This document shows, in pieces, positions 45,346 through 54,045 of a stretch of DNA of 64,000 bases. Under the pieces are notes generated by a model. The model saw nothing but the letters and a program-made list of their open reading frames with translations, was not told the origin of the DNA and ran no database searches. How positions within the stretch are numbered: position 1 is the first letter of the stretch; each line of letters begins with the position of its first letter. Source of the stretch: Longibacter salinarum (lineage in GTDB: Bacteria > Bacteroidota > Rhodothermia > Rhodothermales > Salinibacteraceae); NCBI RefSeq assembly GCF_002554795.1, contig NZ_PDEQ01000005.1:248001-312000 (forward strand), read 5' to 3'. The translations under genes were made by a program, and so were the position numbers.

Positions 45346-46783
45346 CGAACGACAGCCTCTCCACCTCCCCGAACGTATCGTAGCTCGACGTTACGACGCG
45401 GTCACCGGGTTGCAAGCCGCTCTGAACCTCGAAGTGGTTCGGGTTCTGGCGTCCGAGGCGGATCTCGCGGCGCACGGCCTCGCCGTCGCCAGTCAGGACG
45501 AACGCCCAGTTGCCGCCGGTCGACTGGTAGAAGCCGCCGCGCGATAACAGAACCGCCTCCTCGGGACTGCCGAGCTCAAGCTTCAAACGAACCGATTGCC
45601 CTCGGCGGATCGCGTTGGACGGAGCATCTTCGGTAAAGCGAAGGTCGACCTCGAACGTGCCACTCTCGACTTCCGGATAGACACGCGTGACTTCCATTTC
45701 GTATTCCGTGCCAGCAATCGCCTGCGTCGTCGCAACCTGGCCGCTGTGGACGCGCTCGATGTAGTACTCGTCGATCTGGGCACGCAGCCGGTAGCTATCG
45801 ACCTGGTCGACCTGGCCCAGGCGCGTTCCGGAGCTGATGATCTGGCCAATTTCTGCATCCAGGGCCGTCAACTGACCGCTGATCGGCGCTGTGACGCGCA
45901 GGTTGCTCATCGACTCGCGTAGCACATCGTAGTTGCGCTGCAGGCGCTGTTCGGTCTGCCGCATGTTGGCGAGACGCGTCTGCTGAGCGAGCGAATCCTG
46001 CACGTACGCGGAGCGCGTCAGGTCAAGCCGGCGCTGCTGGTAGGTAAGCTCATCTTTGGTGTCGAGGTAGGCCTCCTCGGAGATCAGGTTCTTTTCAAAC
46101 AGTCGCTCCTGACGCTCAAATTCACGTGACAAGCGCCTGATCTCGTACTCCATTTGTGCAAGCTGTTGCTGCAGACTCAGGCTCTGTTGCTCCATCTGCA
46201 GCTTGAGCTGCTCCATGTTACTCTGCTGCTCTGCCACCTGAGCTTCGCTATTCAGAACGCTCAAACGGAGATCATTATTTGAGAGGCGCAATATCGGCTC
46301 GCCCTTCTCGACGATGGCCCCCTCGCGAACGTACAACTCCTCGACGCGTCCTCCTTCGACTGCGTCGAGGTACACGGTCCGGTCGGGCCGAACGGTAGCG
46401 GTCACACTGATAAACTCCTGGAACGGGCCGCGCTCGACGGTCGAGATGGTAAGCTTGTCCCGATCCACGTTGAGCGTCTGCCCGCCCGTTGCGGTTGACC
46501 ACACCAGGTAGGCAAGTCCCACGACAGCGATCACGGCGATCGACAGGATCGCAATGCGCTTCGGCGTGAAGGTCTTCTTTTCAATTTTGCGATCCAGTCC
46601 CTCCCCGGACGACGACGGAGACGGACTCGGCGTCTCATCGTGCGACGTACCATCGCCCGACTCACCGCCATCACCAGACGTGTTTGCGCGACGCTCCTGT
46701 GCACGGCGACTGGTACTCAGCAACGGACTGTTGCGGCGGTCCGGCGAGTCAGAGGATTCTGAAGGAGCAGGCGTGTCGGTCAT
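45341..46783 (-). CDS. Membrane-fusion protein (HlyD/RND adaptor)
   Basis: A 480-residue periplasmic adaptor. A disordered cytoplasmic N-terminus (about 75 residues) leads to one span (AILSIAVIAVVGLAYLVWST), a first lipoyl half (YVREGAIVEKGEPILRLSNN), a long coiled-coil hairpin (about 185-300, rich in Q, E and L), the second lipoyl half (LRVTAPISGQLTALDAEIGQ) and a beta-barrel domain. It bridges the ABC permease to an outer-membrane channel; no TolC gene is in the window. A sigma-54-type promoter lies upstream. The ATG at 46783 gives MTDTPAPSESS. Confidence 0.93.
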   Translation of the reverse strand: MTDTPAPSESSDSPDRRNSPLLSTSRRAQERRANTSGDGGESGDGTSHDETPSPSPSSSGEGLDRKIEKKTFTPKRIAILSIAVIAVVGLAYLVWSTATGGQTLNVDRDKLTISTVERGPFQEFISVTATVRPDRTVYLDAVEGGRVEELYVREGAIVEKGEPILRLSNNDLRLSVLNSEAQVAEQQSNMEQLKLQMEQQSLSLQQQLAQMEYEIRRLSREFERQERLFEKNLISEEAYLDTKDELTYQQRRLDLTRSAYVQDSLAQQTRLANMRQTEQRLQRNYDVLRESMSNLRVTAPISGQLTALDAEIGQIISSGTRLGQVDQVDSYRLRAQIDEYYIERVHSGQVATTQAIAGTEYEMEVTRVYPEVESGTFEVDLRFTEDAPSNAIRRGQSVRLKLELGSPEEAVLLSRGGFYQSTGGNWAFVLTGDGEAVRREIRLGRQNPNHFEVQSGLQPGDRVVTSSYDTFGEVERLSFE

Positions 46784-46865
46784 AGAACCTGATGGTTGGT
46801 GAAAGACTCCGCGCCGGAGGTCATGTCTCGGCGTCATCTCGGGTAACTCGTCACCGGTAGCAGGT

Positions 46866-46881
46866 TGCAAAGCCAGTTCCA
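46866..46881 (-). promoter_or_regulatory. Sigma-54 (-24/-12) promoter for the exporter unit
   Basis: On the minus strand the 16 bases TGGAACTGGCTTTGCA fit the sigma-54 consensus TGGCACG-N4-TTGCW at all but two positions, with the invariant GG and GC at the right spacing. It lies 83 bp upstream of the fusion protein ATG, and the gene divergent to it encodes a sigma-54 activator. Confidence 0.65.
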
Positions 46882-46933
46882 CGGCATGCCACCGGGCTTC
46901 TTCGCCTCTGATCGCCCATTTTGCCTAACGAAC

Positions 46934-46949
46934 TGTGCGGTTGCGCACA
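46934..46949. promoter_or_regulatory. Possible activator-binding palindrome
   Basis: TGTGCG-GTTG-CGCACA, a perfect 6-bp-arm inverted repeat about 53 bp upstream of the sigma-54 promoter, inside the divergent control region. The position suits an upstream activating site for the NtrC-type protein; only one copy was noticed. Confidence 0.35.
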
Positions 46950-47195
46950 CCGGTCGTGCGTTAGCGCTCGTTTCAGCCGTTGAGACGGGCACCGAATGGG
47001 GGTCTCAGCGTTCCTCAGGGTCCTCCAGGTTCGACACGCATGCTGGAACGCTTTTCGTTTTATAGATTGTGCGTCGGGCGAGCCGTCGCACGGTACGTCT
47101 GTGAATCGGCTTCCTGTATTCTGTATTGTTGCTGTTCGTTGCCCGGCGCGATCAATCACACGCTGGATTCTTCGTACCCTTCTGCCTGTCTGTCC

Positions 47196-48668
47196 ATGCC
47201 TTCGACCTCCCCGCCTTCCGACACATCCACCTCCGGGACTACAACCGGCGAGGGCCGTATTCTCATCGTTGACGACAAGCGTGATGTACTCACGGCTCTG
47301 CGCCTGCTGCTCAAGAAGTACGTCACAGAGGTCCACACAGCCACGGACCCAGGGGCCATCACGGCCATGCTCGAAGAGCAGACGTACGACGCAATTCTGC
47401 TCGACATGAACTTTACCCAGGATGCCTCGAGTGGACGTGAAGGCTTCTTGTGGCTCCAGCGCATTCTGCAGAAGGACCCAGGCGCCGTCGTCGTTATGAT
47501 CACGGCATATGGCGGCGTCGAAAAGGCCGTCCGTGCCATGAAAGAGGGGGCGGCCGACTTCATCGTGAAGCCGTGGAATGACGCCGACCTCGTGGCCAGC
47601 GTACAGGCGGCCGTCAAGCTGCGCCGGTCCCGGGACGCAGCCCGAAAACAGGAAGCGACCGACCCGGACACGAGCTCCACACGGGGCCCGGCAACCACCG
47701 CCTCGTCTGGAGATGGGGCGGCCTCTGCGCCGGGTACGTTCGACGAAATCATCGGGGAAAGTCCGGCAATGCAGCAGGTCTACCGCACGATCGAAAAGGT
47801 CGCTAGGACGGATGCGAACGTGCTGGTGCTCGGCGAAAACGGAACAGGCAAAGAACTCGTGGCTCGCGCTGTGCACCGCCGATCCAAGCGTGCCAACGCA
47901 TCCTTCGTGAGCACCGATCTCGGAGCGTTGAGCGAGAGCCTGTTCGAGTCCGAGCTTTTTGGTCACATCAAGGGCTCGTTCACTGGCGCAGACGACGACC
48001 GGATCGGGCGGTTCGAAGCAGCGGATGGCGGAACGTTGTTTCTCGACGAGATCGGCAACATCCCCATGCCTCTGCAGGCAAAATTACTCACCGCCCTGCA
48101 GCGCCGCGAGGTCACCCGTGTCGGCGAAACCACGCCGCGAAGCGTCGACATCCGCCTGATTTCCGCGACGAACCAGCCGATTTACGAGGATACGCAGAAG
48201 GGTCAGTTTCGGCAGGACCTGCTCTACCGGATCAACACTGTCGAGGTGCAGCTGCCTCCGCTACGCGACCGGGGCGACGACATCGCTCTCCTGGCGCGGT
48301 ACTACCTCGACGAGTACGCTGATCGCTACGATACAGGGGTCACGGGCCTCAACAACGCGGCGTGCGCCAAGCTCAAAGAATACCACTGGCCGGGCAACGT
48401 CCGGGAGCTGAAGCACACGGTCGAACGCGCCGTCATCATGGCGGAAGGCCAAACGCTTGAACCATCTGACATCGTCTTCAGCGCACCCAACAGCCCGCGC
48501 CCCTCGAGCGGTAGCCTCGGCGTCGACACCCTCAACCTCGACGACATCGAGCAGGCCGCCGTCCGCAAGGCTCTCTCCAAACATGGAGGCAACATCAGCC
48601 GCGCCGCTGAAGAACTCGGCATCTCCCGCAAGGCCCTGTACCGCCGGATTGAGAAATACGGACTTTAG
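47196..48668 (+). CDS. NtrC-family sigma-54 response regulator
   Basis: A 490-residue activator. Receiver domain (about 21-135) with acidic pair DD at 26-27, phospho-acceptor Asp70 and Lys125 in VKPW; AAA+ domain with Walker A GENGTGKE (213-220), the sigma-54 contact loop GSFTGA (260-265) and FLDEIGNIP Walker B; C-terminal Fis-type HTH (GGNISRAAEELGISRKALYR). It opens promoters held by sigma-54. It is divergent from the exporter unit, whose leader has a sigma-54 site, and upstream of an NtrY-like kinase on the same strand, making a two-component circuit. Confidence 0.95.
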   Translation: MPSTSPPSDTSTSGTTTGEGRILIVDDKRDVLTALRLLLKKYVTEVHTATDPGAITAMLEEQTYDAILLDMNFTQDASSGREGFLWLQRILQKDPGAVVVMITAYGGVEKAVRAMKEGAADFIVKPWNDADLVASVQAAVKLRRSRDAARKQEATDPDTSSTRGPATTASSGDGAASAPGTFDEIIGESPAMQQVYRTIEKVARTDANVLVLGENGTGKELVARAVHRRSKRANASFVSTDLGALSESLFESELFGHIKGSFTGADDDRIGRFEAADGGTLFLDEIGNIPMPLQAKLLTALQRREVTRVGETTPRSVDIRLISATNQPIYEDTQKGQFRQDLLYRINTVEVQLPPLRDRGDDIALLARYYLDEYADRYDTGVTGLNNAACAKLKEYHWPGNVRELKHTVERAVIMAEGQTLEPSDIVFSAPNSPRPSSGSLGVDTLNLDDIEQAAVRKALSKHGGNISRAAEELGISRKALYRRIEKYGL

Positions 48669-48741
48669 GGATTGGGTGAACGGGGGAAAGGGAGAGAGAG
48701 GGGAAAACAAGCGACCAACCCGATGTCATCAGGGAGAGTCG

Positions 48742-49146
48742 CTAGCCAGGACCGCACCATTTGTCGGGTTCACTCATCATTCGTACCAGTCCTCCACAGA
48801 TCTGATCATAGACACTATCTTGACTCTCGAAAGCTTCGCGCCCGAGATACGAGCATGAATGGGCGAACCGAAGCCACGTCCGAGTTTCTGCAGCTTCCGC
48901 ATCAGCATCGGAAAGCTTCGAAATGAAATGAGCTGGATACCGTCGTTTTCGCCACGCCTCAGACAGATTCGCACAAACAGCGCGAGACGATCGTCGAATC
49001 TGAGAAGTTAGAGCGTAGCGTTCTTCCACGGGCCAATCTCTGGACATCCAGAAAAGCCGGTCCGCCTGGTGAAACGCTTTCCGATAAACCCGCAGATCCA
49101 ACACCTCTTTAACCACAACACTGGCCACATTTATGCTTTGATGCAT
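48742..49146 (-). CDS. Four-helix-bundle protein, S23 family, second copy
   Basis: A 134-residue protein: LRVYRKAFHQADRLFWMSRD, then TSQIRRSSRAVCANLSEAWR and a third helix with the FISKLSDADAEAAETRTWL pattern. It is the same family as 44933-45289 but not closely alike (NLSEA instead of NLAEG). It lies between the sigma-54 regulator and its kinase, on the opposite strand, again looking like an insertion in this locus. Confidence 0.82.
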   Translation of the reverse strand: MHQSINVASVVVKEVLDLRVYRKAFHQADRLFWMSRDWPVEERYALTSQIRRSSRAVCANLSEAWRKRRYPAHFISKLSDADAEAAETRTWLRFAHSCSYLGREAFESQDSVYDQICGGLVRMMSEPDKWCGPG

Positions 49147-49224
49147 ATATAATATATAGTACGCATTTATTTAGCCAATTACCACCCTCTCCCCCTTTCT
49201 CCCTCTCCCCACTCCCTCCCAAAA

Positions 49225-50580
49225 ATGCACCGTCACTTCCGAGTCCAAATTATTCTCCGCCTGCTGGCGATCGTGGGGACGTTGGGGGGCGCGTACGTGT
49301 TGGTGACCGAATGGGCGTTGTACGAACTCGCGCTGGTGGCCGTGCTCGCGGCATGCTACTTTGCCTGGCGACTGATCCTGTACGTGGAGAAGTCCGCGCG
49401 CGACCTCACCCGGTTTCTCGAATCGGTACGCTACGCCGACTTCTCCCAGGGCTACACATCAGACGGGCGGGGGCCGCTCTTTGACCGACTTCGCGATGCG
49501 TTTCGGAACGTCACCCGGGAGTTTCGGCGCATCCGTGCGGAGAAGGAAGAGCAGGTCCGCTACCTCGAAAACGTCGTTCAGCATATCGGCATTCCGCTGA
49601 TTTCCTTTCGCGACGACGGGACGGTAGAACTGATGAACCGGGCGGCCCGACGCCTCCTCCGCACCGGACCCGTGCGGAATATCGATGCGCTCCGCGACCT
49701 GAGCCCCGAGCTCGTCGATCATCTTTGCACGCTCGACCCGGGTCGTCAGGCGATGGTCCGGGTCACCGAGGACGACCGGACGATGCAGCTGTCCGTCAGC
49801 GTGAGCCGCTTTCGCCTCCGCGACGAGGCCCACGCGATCGCCACCATCCAGGACCTTCGCAACGAGCTGGAGGAGAAGGAGATGGAGGCCTGGCAACAAC
49901 TCACGCGCGTGTTAACGCACGAAATCATGAACTCCGTCGCCCCCATCTCGTCCCTCGCCTCGACGGCGCACCGACTGCTGGAGGATGTCCCTGCCGGCGA
50001 TGGAGCGGACCCGTCACAGAATGCGGTCGAGATTCGGGCCGATGCGCGCGAGGCCGTCGAAACCATCGAACGGCGCTCGAAGGGTCTGATCTCGTTCGTC
50101 GACTCCTATCGTAGCTTCACGAAGATCCCGAACCCAACGTTCGAGGTTCTGGAGGCGAGAGAGATGTTCGAAAATGTGCGACGCCTCCTCCGCGTGCAAA
50201 TTGAGGAGCACAACCTGAGCTGCGAGATCCAGGTCGATCCCGATCCTCTCGAATTTACGGCCGACCTTGAGCTCATCGAGCAGGTCCTGATCAACCTCAC
50301 GCTGAACGCCATGCAAGCCGTCGAAGGCCGCCCCGATGCGCGGATCATGATGCGTGCTCGCATCGATCGGCGCTCGCGACCCGTGCTGCAAATTGCCGAC
50401 AACGGTCCTGGCATCCCACCCGACGTTCAGGAACGCATCTTCGTGCCCTTCTTTACGACGAAAGAGGACGGATCCGGCATCGGCCTCAGCCTCTCCCGCC
50501 AGATCATGCGCCTCCACGGCGGTACCCTGACCGTCCGCTCCGAACCCGACGTAGAAACCGCCTTCACGCTACGCTTCTAA
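49225..50580 (+). CDS. NtrY-like sensor histidine kinase
   Basis: A 451-residue kinase with two spans near the N-terminus (about 10-28 and 32-52), a HAMP-like linker, a PAS domain (about 115-215) and a kinase core with His232 in LTHEIMNSVAPISSL, the HExMN variant typical of NtrY/HATPase_c Bacteroidota kinases. ATP-site motifs are NLTLNAMQAVEG, DNGPGIP and GSGIGLSLS. It most likely phosphorylates the NtrC-type regulator encoded just upstream. Confidence 0.93.
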   Translation: MHRHFRVQIILRLLAIVGTLGGAYVLVTEWALYELALVAVLAACYFAWRLILYVEKSARDLTRFLESVRYADFSQGYTSDGRGPLFDRLRDAFRNVTREFRRIRAEKEEQVRYLENVVQHIGIPLISFRDDGTVELMNRAARRLLRTGPVRNIDALRDLSPELVDHLCTLDPGRQAMVRVTEDDRTMQLSVSVSRFRLRDEAHAIATIQDLRNELEEKEMEAWQQLTRVLTHEIMNSVAPISSLASTAHRLLEDVPAGDGADPSQNAVEIRADAREAVETIERRSKGLISFVDSYRSFTKIPNPTFEVLEAREMFENVRRLLRVQIEEHNLSCEIQVDPDPLEFTADLELIEQVLINLTLNAMQAVEGRPDARIMMRARIDRRSRPVLQIADNGPGIPPDVQERIFVPFFTTKEDGSGIGLSLSRQIMRLHGGTLTVRSEPDVETAFTLRF

Positions 50581-50584
50581 TGAA

Positions 50585-50690
50585 TCGTTTCGAGTTCAAG
50601 GTTCAGGGTTCAAGGTTCACCGTTAAGCGCAGACTCCCCAACCTTCTTCCACACGTCCACACTTCCACACTTCCAGCCATCCCGAACCTG
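50585..50690. repeat. GTTCAAGG and CACACTTCC repeat tract
   Basis: GAGTTCAAGGTTCAGGGTTC and GTTCACCG repeats are followed by TTCCACACGTCCACACTTCC and ACACTTCCAGCC. Same two unit types and the same order as at 15652-15905. Confidence 0.6.
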
Positions 50691-50746
50691 GAACGTGATC
50701 CCCTCGTTTTACCAACAAATGTCTCGATCCTTCAGCCTTCTGAACC

Positions 50747-51370
50747 ATGGAAACGCCGTCGAGCCAAGAATCAATCATCACGCTCGATCCTGAGCAGCCG
50801 TTCTGGGATCGATTCCACATGGTCGCCCCTCTCGTCGTTATCGGAACGATGGACGAGGAAGGCAACCCCAATCTCGCGCCCAAACACATGGCAACGCCCA
50901 TGAGTTGGCGCGATTACTTCGGCTTCGTCTGCACCCCGCGGCACAAAACGCTCCGCAACGCGAAGCACACGGGCGTGTTTACCGTCAGCTACCCGCGCCC
51001 CACGCAGGTCGTCATAACCAGCCTGGCCGCCTCGCCCAGGGAGGACGTTCCCGACGGTCCGGCGATCAAGTCGGGCCTCGACCAGCTGCCAACCCGCCCT
51101 GCCGAAATCGTAGAGGGCGTGTTTCTGGAAGATGCGTATCTGTTTCTCGAGTGCGAGGTCGATCAAATCGTCGACGGACTCGGAGAAAACAGCCTGATCA
51201 TCGGGAAAGTGGCTGCCGTCCACGCACACGAGGACATTCTCTGCTTGTCTGACCAGGACATGGAGACCACACGACGCGAGCAGCCACTGCTCGCATACAT
51301 TCCGCCGGACCGATATGCGACGATCAATGAAACGCACGCTTTCCCCTTTCCATCCGGCTTCAGCAAATAG
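50747..51370 (+). CDS. Flavin reductase-like FMN-binding protein
   Basis: A 207-residue protein of the flavin-reductase-like split-barrel family. PLVVIGTMDEEGNPNLAPKH is the strand pair that binds FMN phosphate, followed by YFGFVCTPRHKTLRNAKHTG and FTVSYP, the usual dimer and isoalloxazine-site segment. In the family the protein reduces flavin with NAD(P)H or supports an oxygenase; the partner is not in this window. The gene stands 62 bp before the M20 peptidase on the same strand and may be co-transcribed. Confidence 0.88.
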   Translation: METPSSQESIITLDPEQPFWDRFHMVAPLVVIGTMDEEGNPNLAPKHMATPMSWRDYFGFVCTPRHKTLRNAKHTGVFTVSYPRPTQVVITSLAASPREDVPDGPAIKSGLDQLPTRPAEIVEGVFLEDAYLFLECEVDQIVDGLGENSLIIGKVAAVHAHEDILCLSDQDMETTRREQPLLAYIPPDRYATINETHAFPFPSGFSK

Positions 51371-51432
51371 CGTCCAATCGGCCGGCTGTACTGAGATCCT
51401 CTTGCGTCCGTCCCCGCTTGCTTCTCCCGTCT

Positions 51433-52683
51433 ATGTCCGACGCCCCCTCCTCCGTTGACACCGACCATGCCTCCGCCCTACACGAGCATTTGCGTGGACA
51501 AACTGAGGCGATGCTCGACCTGCTCGAACGCCTCGTGCGCATTGAATCGCCAACCAGCGACCCGCAGGCGCAGCAAAAGGTGCAGTCTGTTCTTGCCGAC
51601 CGCCTCGCGGCCCTAGGCTTTCGGATCCAGACGGCCCGCGGCGGAACGACCGCCGACGGCGATCCCGTGGGCAACCACCTCATCGCGTTTCCTGAAAACC
51701 GGTCTTCCGAGACGCCCGTCCAGCTCTTGCTCGGTCATGGCGACACCGTGTGGCCCCACGGAACCCTCGAATCTACCGTCCCCTTCGAGATCGACCGAGA
51801 GAAGGGCGTCGTGCAGGGCCCCGGCGTGTTCGACATGAAAGCGGGCCTCACGCAGATGATCTTTGCCCTGGAGGCCCTGACTCATCTCGGTGTCGATGTC
51901 CCCGTACAGCCGATCGTCATGGTGAGCGCGGACGAGGAAATTGGAAGTCCGACCGGGACCCGACACATCGAGCGTCTGGCGCCGTGCTGTGACCGGGCTC
52001 TCGTCGTCGAACCGGCGCTTGGCCTTGACGGCAAGATCAAAACGGAGAGGAAGGGCTCTGGCCGCTTTCACATCCACGTAAAAGGGAAGAGTGCTCACGC
52101 CGGACTGGATCCAGAGAGCGGGTCCAGCGCCATTTTGGAGCTTTCCCACGTCGTCCAGCGCCTGCATGATCTGAACGATCCGAAGGCCGGCATTTCCGTG
52201 AACGTCGGCACCATCGGAGGCGGAACGCGGCCGAACGTCGTCGCCGCAGAGAGCACGGCGGAGGTCGACGTGCGCATCACAACAAAGGAGCAGGCAGAGG
52301 CCGTTGAGCACGCCATCCGGAGCATCGAACCCACGGTGCCCGAGACGAAAATGACGATCGAAGGCGGCATCTCGCGGCTCCCGATGTCACAAACGCCGGC
52401 CTCCCGGGCCCTGTGGCAGCACGCACGCACCACCGCGGAGCGGATCGGTCTATCGCTCGACAGCGGACGGTCGGGCGGCGTGTCCGACGGCAACACCGCC
52501 GCGCGTTTCACCCCGACGCTCGACGGGCTCGGCCCGGTGGGCGACGGCGCTCACGCACGCCACGAGTTCTGCTACATCGACGCGATGGCGGAGCGCAGCA
52601 CCATCCTCGCCCTGCTGATCGCCAGCCCCGCCACGGAGACGCTCCTCGAAGCGAACCGGACGGCGAAAATCGAAATGGGATGA
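51433..52683 (+). CDS. M20-family metallopeptidase (glutamate carboxypeptidase-like)
   Basis: A 416-residue di-zinc hydrolase. GHGDTVWP holds the first zinc His with Asp, FDMKAGL the bridging Asp, and SADEEIGSPTGTRHIE the general-base Glu pair; the lid domain follows (KGKSAHAGLDPESGSSAILE), and the last ligand His lies in GDGAHARHEF. The GSPTGT and lid motifs match the CPG2/ArgE/DapE group's carboxypeptidase G2 branch, which removes C-terminal glutamate. Start MSDAPSS at 51433; an ATG 5 codons upstream is possible. Confidence 0.92.
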   Translation: MSDAPSSVDTDHASALHEHLRGQTEAMLDLLERLVRIESPTSDPQAQQKVQSVLADRLAALGFRIQTARGGTTADGDPVGNHLIAFPENRSSETPVQLLLGHGDTVWPHGTLESTVPFEIDREKGVVQGPGVFDMKAGLTQMIFALEALTHLGVDVPVQPIVMVSADEEIGSPTGTRHIERLAPCCDRALVVEPALGLDGKIKTERKGSGRFHIHVKGKSAHAGLDPESGSSAILELSHVVQRLHDLNDPKAGISVNVGTIGGGTRPNVVAAESTAEVDVRITTKEQAEAVEHAIRSIEPTVPETKMTIEGGISRLPMSQTPASRALWQHARTTAERIGLSLDSGRSGGVSDGNTAARFTPTLDGLGPVGDGAHARHEFCYIDAMAERSTILALLIASPATETLLEANRTAKIEMG

Positions 52684-52784
52684 GCGTTGAGGCGTTGGGA
52701 CGTTGCAGCGTTATCGCGTCAAGCGTTATCGCGCGTCGAAACTCCGGAGGGCTGGTCCTCCACCAACGCCCCCGGGTCGCCCTT

Positions 52785-52860
52785 TCCCCCCTCTCTCCCT
52801 CTCTCCCTTTCTCCCTTCCACACCTTCACACTTCCACACCTTCACACCTCAATACGTCGC
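52785..52860. repeat. CTCTCCC / CACACTTCC pyrimidine repeat tract
   Basis: CCCTCTCTCCCTCTCTCCCT and TTCCACACCTTCACACTTCC units. Before it (52684-52735) GCGTTGAGGCGTTGGGACGTT and related GCGTT units recur. Same type as other intergenic tracts. Confidence 0.5.
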
Positions 52861-52864
52861 CGCC

Positions 52865-53971
52865 TCAAAACGCCTCCAACAGCGACAGGTAGAGCTCGAA
52901 GCCGTGCGCACCGTACGCGATGTCCATTCGGCCGTGTACGCCCTCGTCGTTGAGTCGCAGGCGCCCCCCGATGCCGGCGGCCACCTGCACGTTGCGCACC
53001 AGGTTCTCATTTAGTCCAGAAGCTACTTCCCCCGCCGAGGCGAAAGCCGTCGCCCCGAAGCGCCAGAAGAGCGGGACACGCACCTCGGCCTGCGTCGTCC
53101 AGTAAACCGCGTCGCGATACCGCCCCTCCAGGTAGCCGCGCATGCGCTCGGACCCGCCGAGTAGCGGCAGCGTCTGAAACGCCGGCGTCCCCGTCACGCC
53201 TTCCGCGTACACATTTCCAGCAAACACGACCGGCCCGGCGGATCGGTACGCACGCAGATCCGCGAGAAAGCGACCGAACGTGAAGTCGCTCCCGATCACG
53301 GCCGAATGCCACAGGGCCGACGTTTCGAGGAAATGGCCGTCGCGCGGATAGTAGATATTGTCGCGATCGTCCCACAGCGCACCCAGCCCGACGCCGATCG
53401 TCCGTCCCCCATTGGCACCCGCAATCGGCATCGTCTCCAGCTGTCCTCCGCCCTCGACCTCGGTCATGTTCTCCAGCCGAACGAAGAGTCGCGGCCCCAG
53501 CACGAACCGTCCGGGAAGCGGCGTTCGAACCCGCTGCTGCGCCGTCGCCTCCAGCGTCAGGTAGCGCGAAGTGAAGTCTTCTTCGGCACTCGAGGGCGTG
53601 TTTCCTCCAATCCCGAAGAACGAGTCAGGGAACCGGCTTGCTTCGATCTCCCCCGCGACCCGGTACCGTCCGTTCTGCAGGTAAAACTCCGGCGCGATGT
53701 TGACGACGATCTGCCGCTCCTGTGTGATCGTGACGACAGACTGCACACTCGACGGAATACGCCCGGGTCGATCAGGCTGGTAGTATCCCGCGACCATGCC
53801 GATGGCGATTCGCGTCTTGGGCTCGTACGACGCGTACGGAAGCACCAGCCAGTCGCCTGAAGCATGAGTTGTGGTGTCGGCGGCGGATGTCGTATCCGCA
53901 GACTGGCCGTATGCAGATCCCGGCAGTCCCGCGAGTGCGTTTAGCAGAAGAAGGAGAACGAGTACGCGCAT
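52865..53971 (-). CDS. Outer-membrane beta-barrel (BamA/D15-like)
   Basis: A 368-residue protein with a signal peptide (LVLLLLLNALAGLPGSAYGQ) and then an all-beta region of alternating hydrophobic strands. YRVAGEIEASRFPDSFFGIG, GLGALWDDRDNIYYPRDGHF (the conserved R-D-N-x-x-x-P-x-x-G of Omp85 barrels) and GGSERMRGYLEGRYRD (the VRGF/YRG-type loop) mark the surface-antigen D15 barrel without POTRA domains. Barrel-only members are patatin-like or unknown transport proteins. It lies 74 bp after the phosphatidylcholine synthase gene, same strand. Confidence 0.88.
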   Translation of the reverse strand: MRVLVLLLLLNALAGLPGSAYGQSADTTSAADTTTHASGDWLVLPYASYEPKTRIAIGMVAGYYQPDRPGRIPSSVQSVVTITQERQIVVNIAPEFYLQNGRYRVAGEIEASRFPDSFFGIGGNTPSSAEEDFTSRYLTLEATAQQRVRTPLPGRFVLGPRLFVRLENMTEVEGGGQLETMPIAGANGGRTIGVGLGALWDDRDNIYYPRDGHFLETSALWHSAVIGSDFTFGRFLADLRAYRSAGPVVFAGNVYAEGVTGTPAFQTLPLLGGSERMRGYLEGRYRDAVYWTTQAEVRVPLFWRFGATAFASAGEVASGLNENLVRNVQVAAGIGGRLRLNDEGVHGRMDIAYGAHGFELYLSLLEAF

Positions 53972-54045
53972 CTCGTACGGACGAATGGCGGGAATAGTGG
54001 CTGACGCTCGTGACAACGGTTCCGTTTCCCCTGCGTTCAAGGTCG

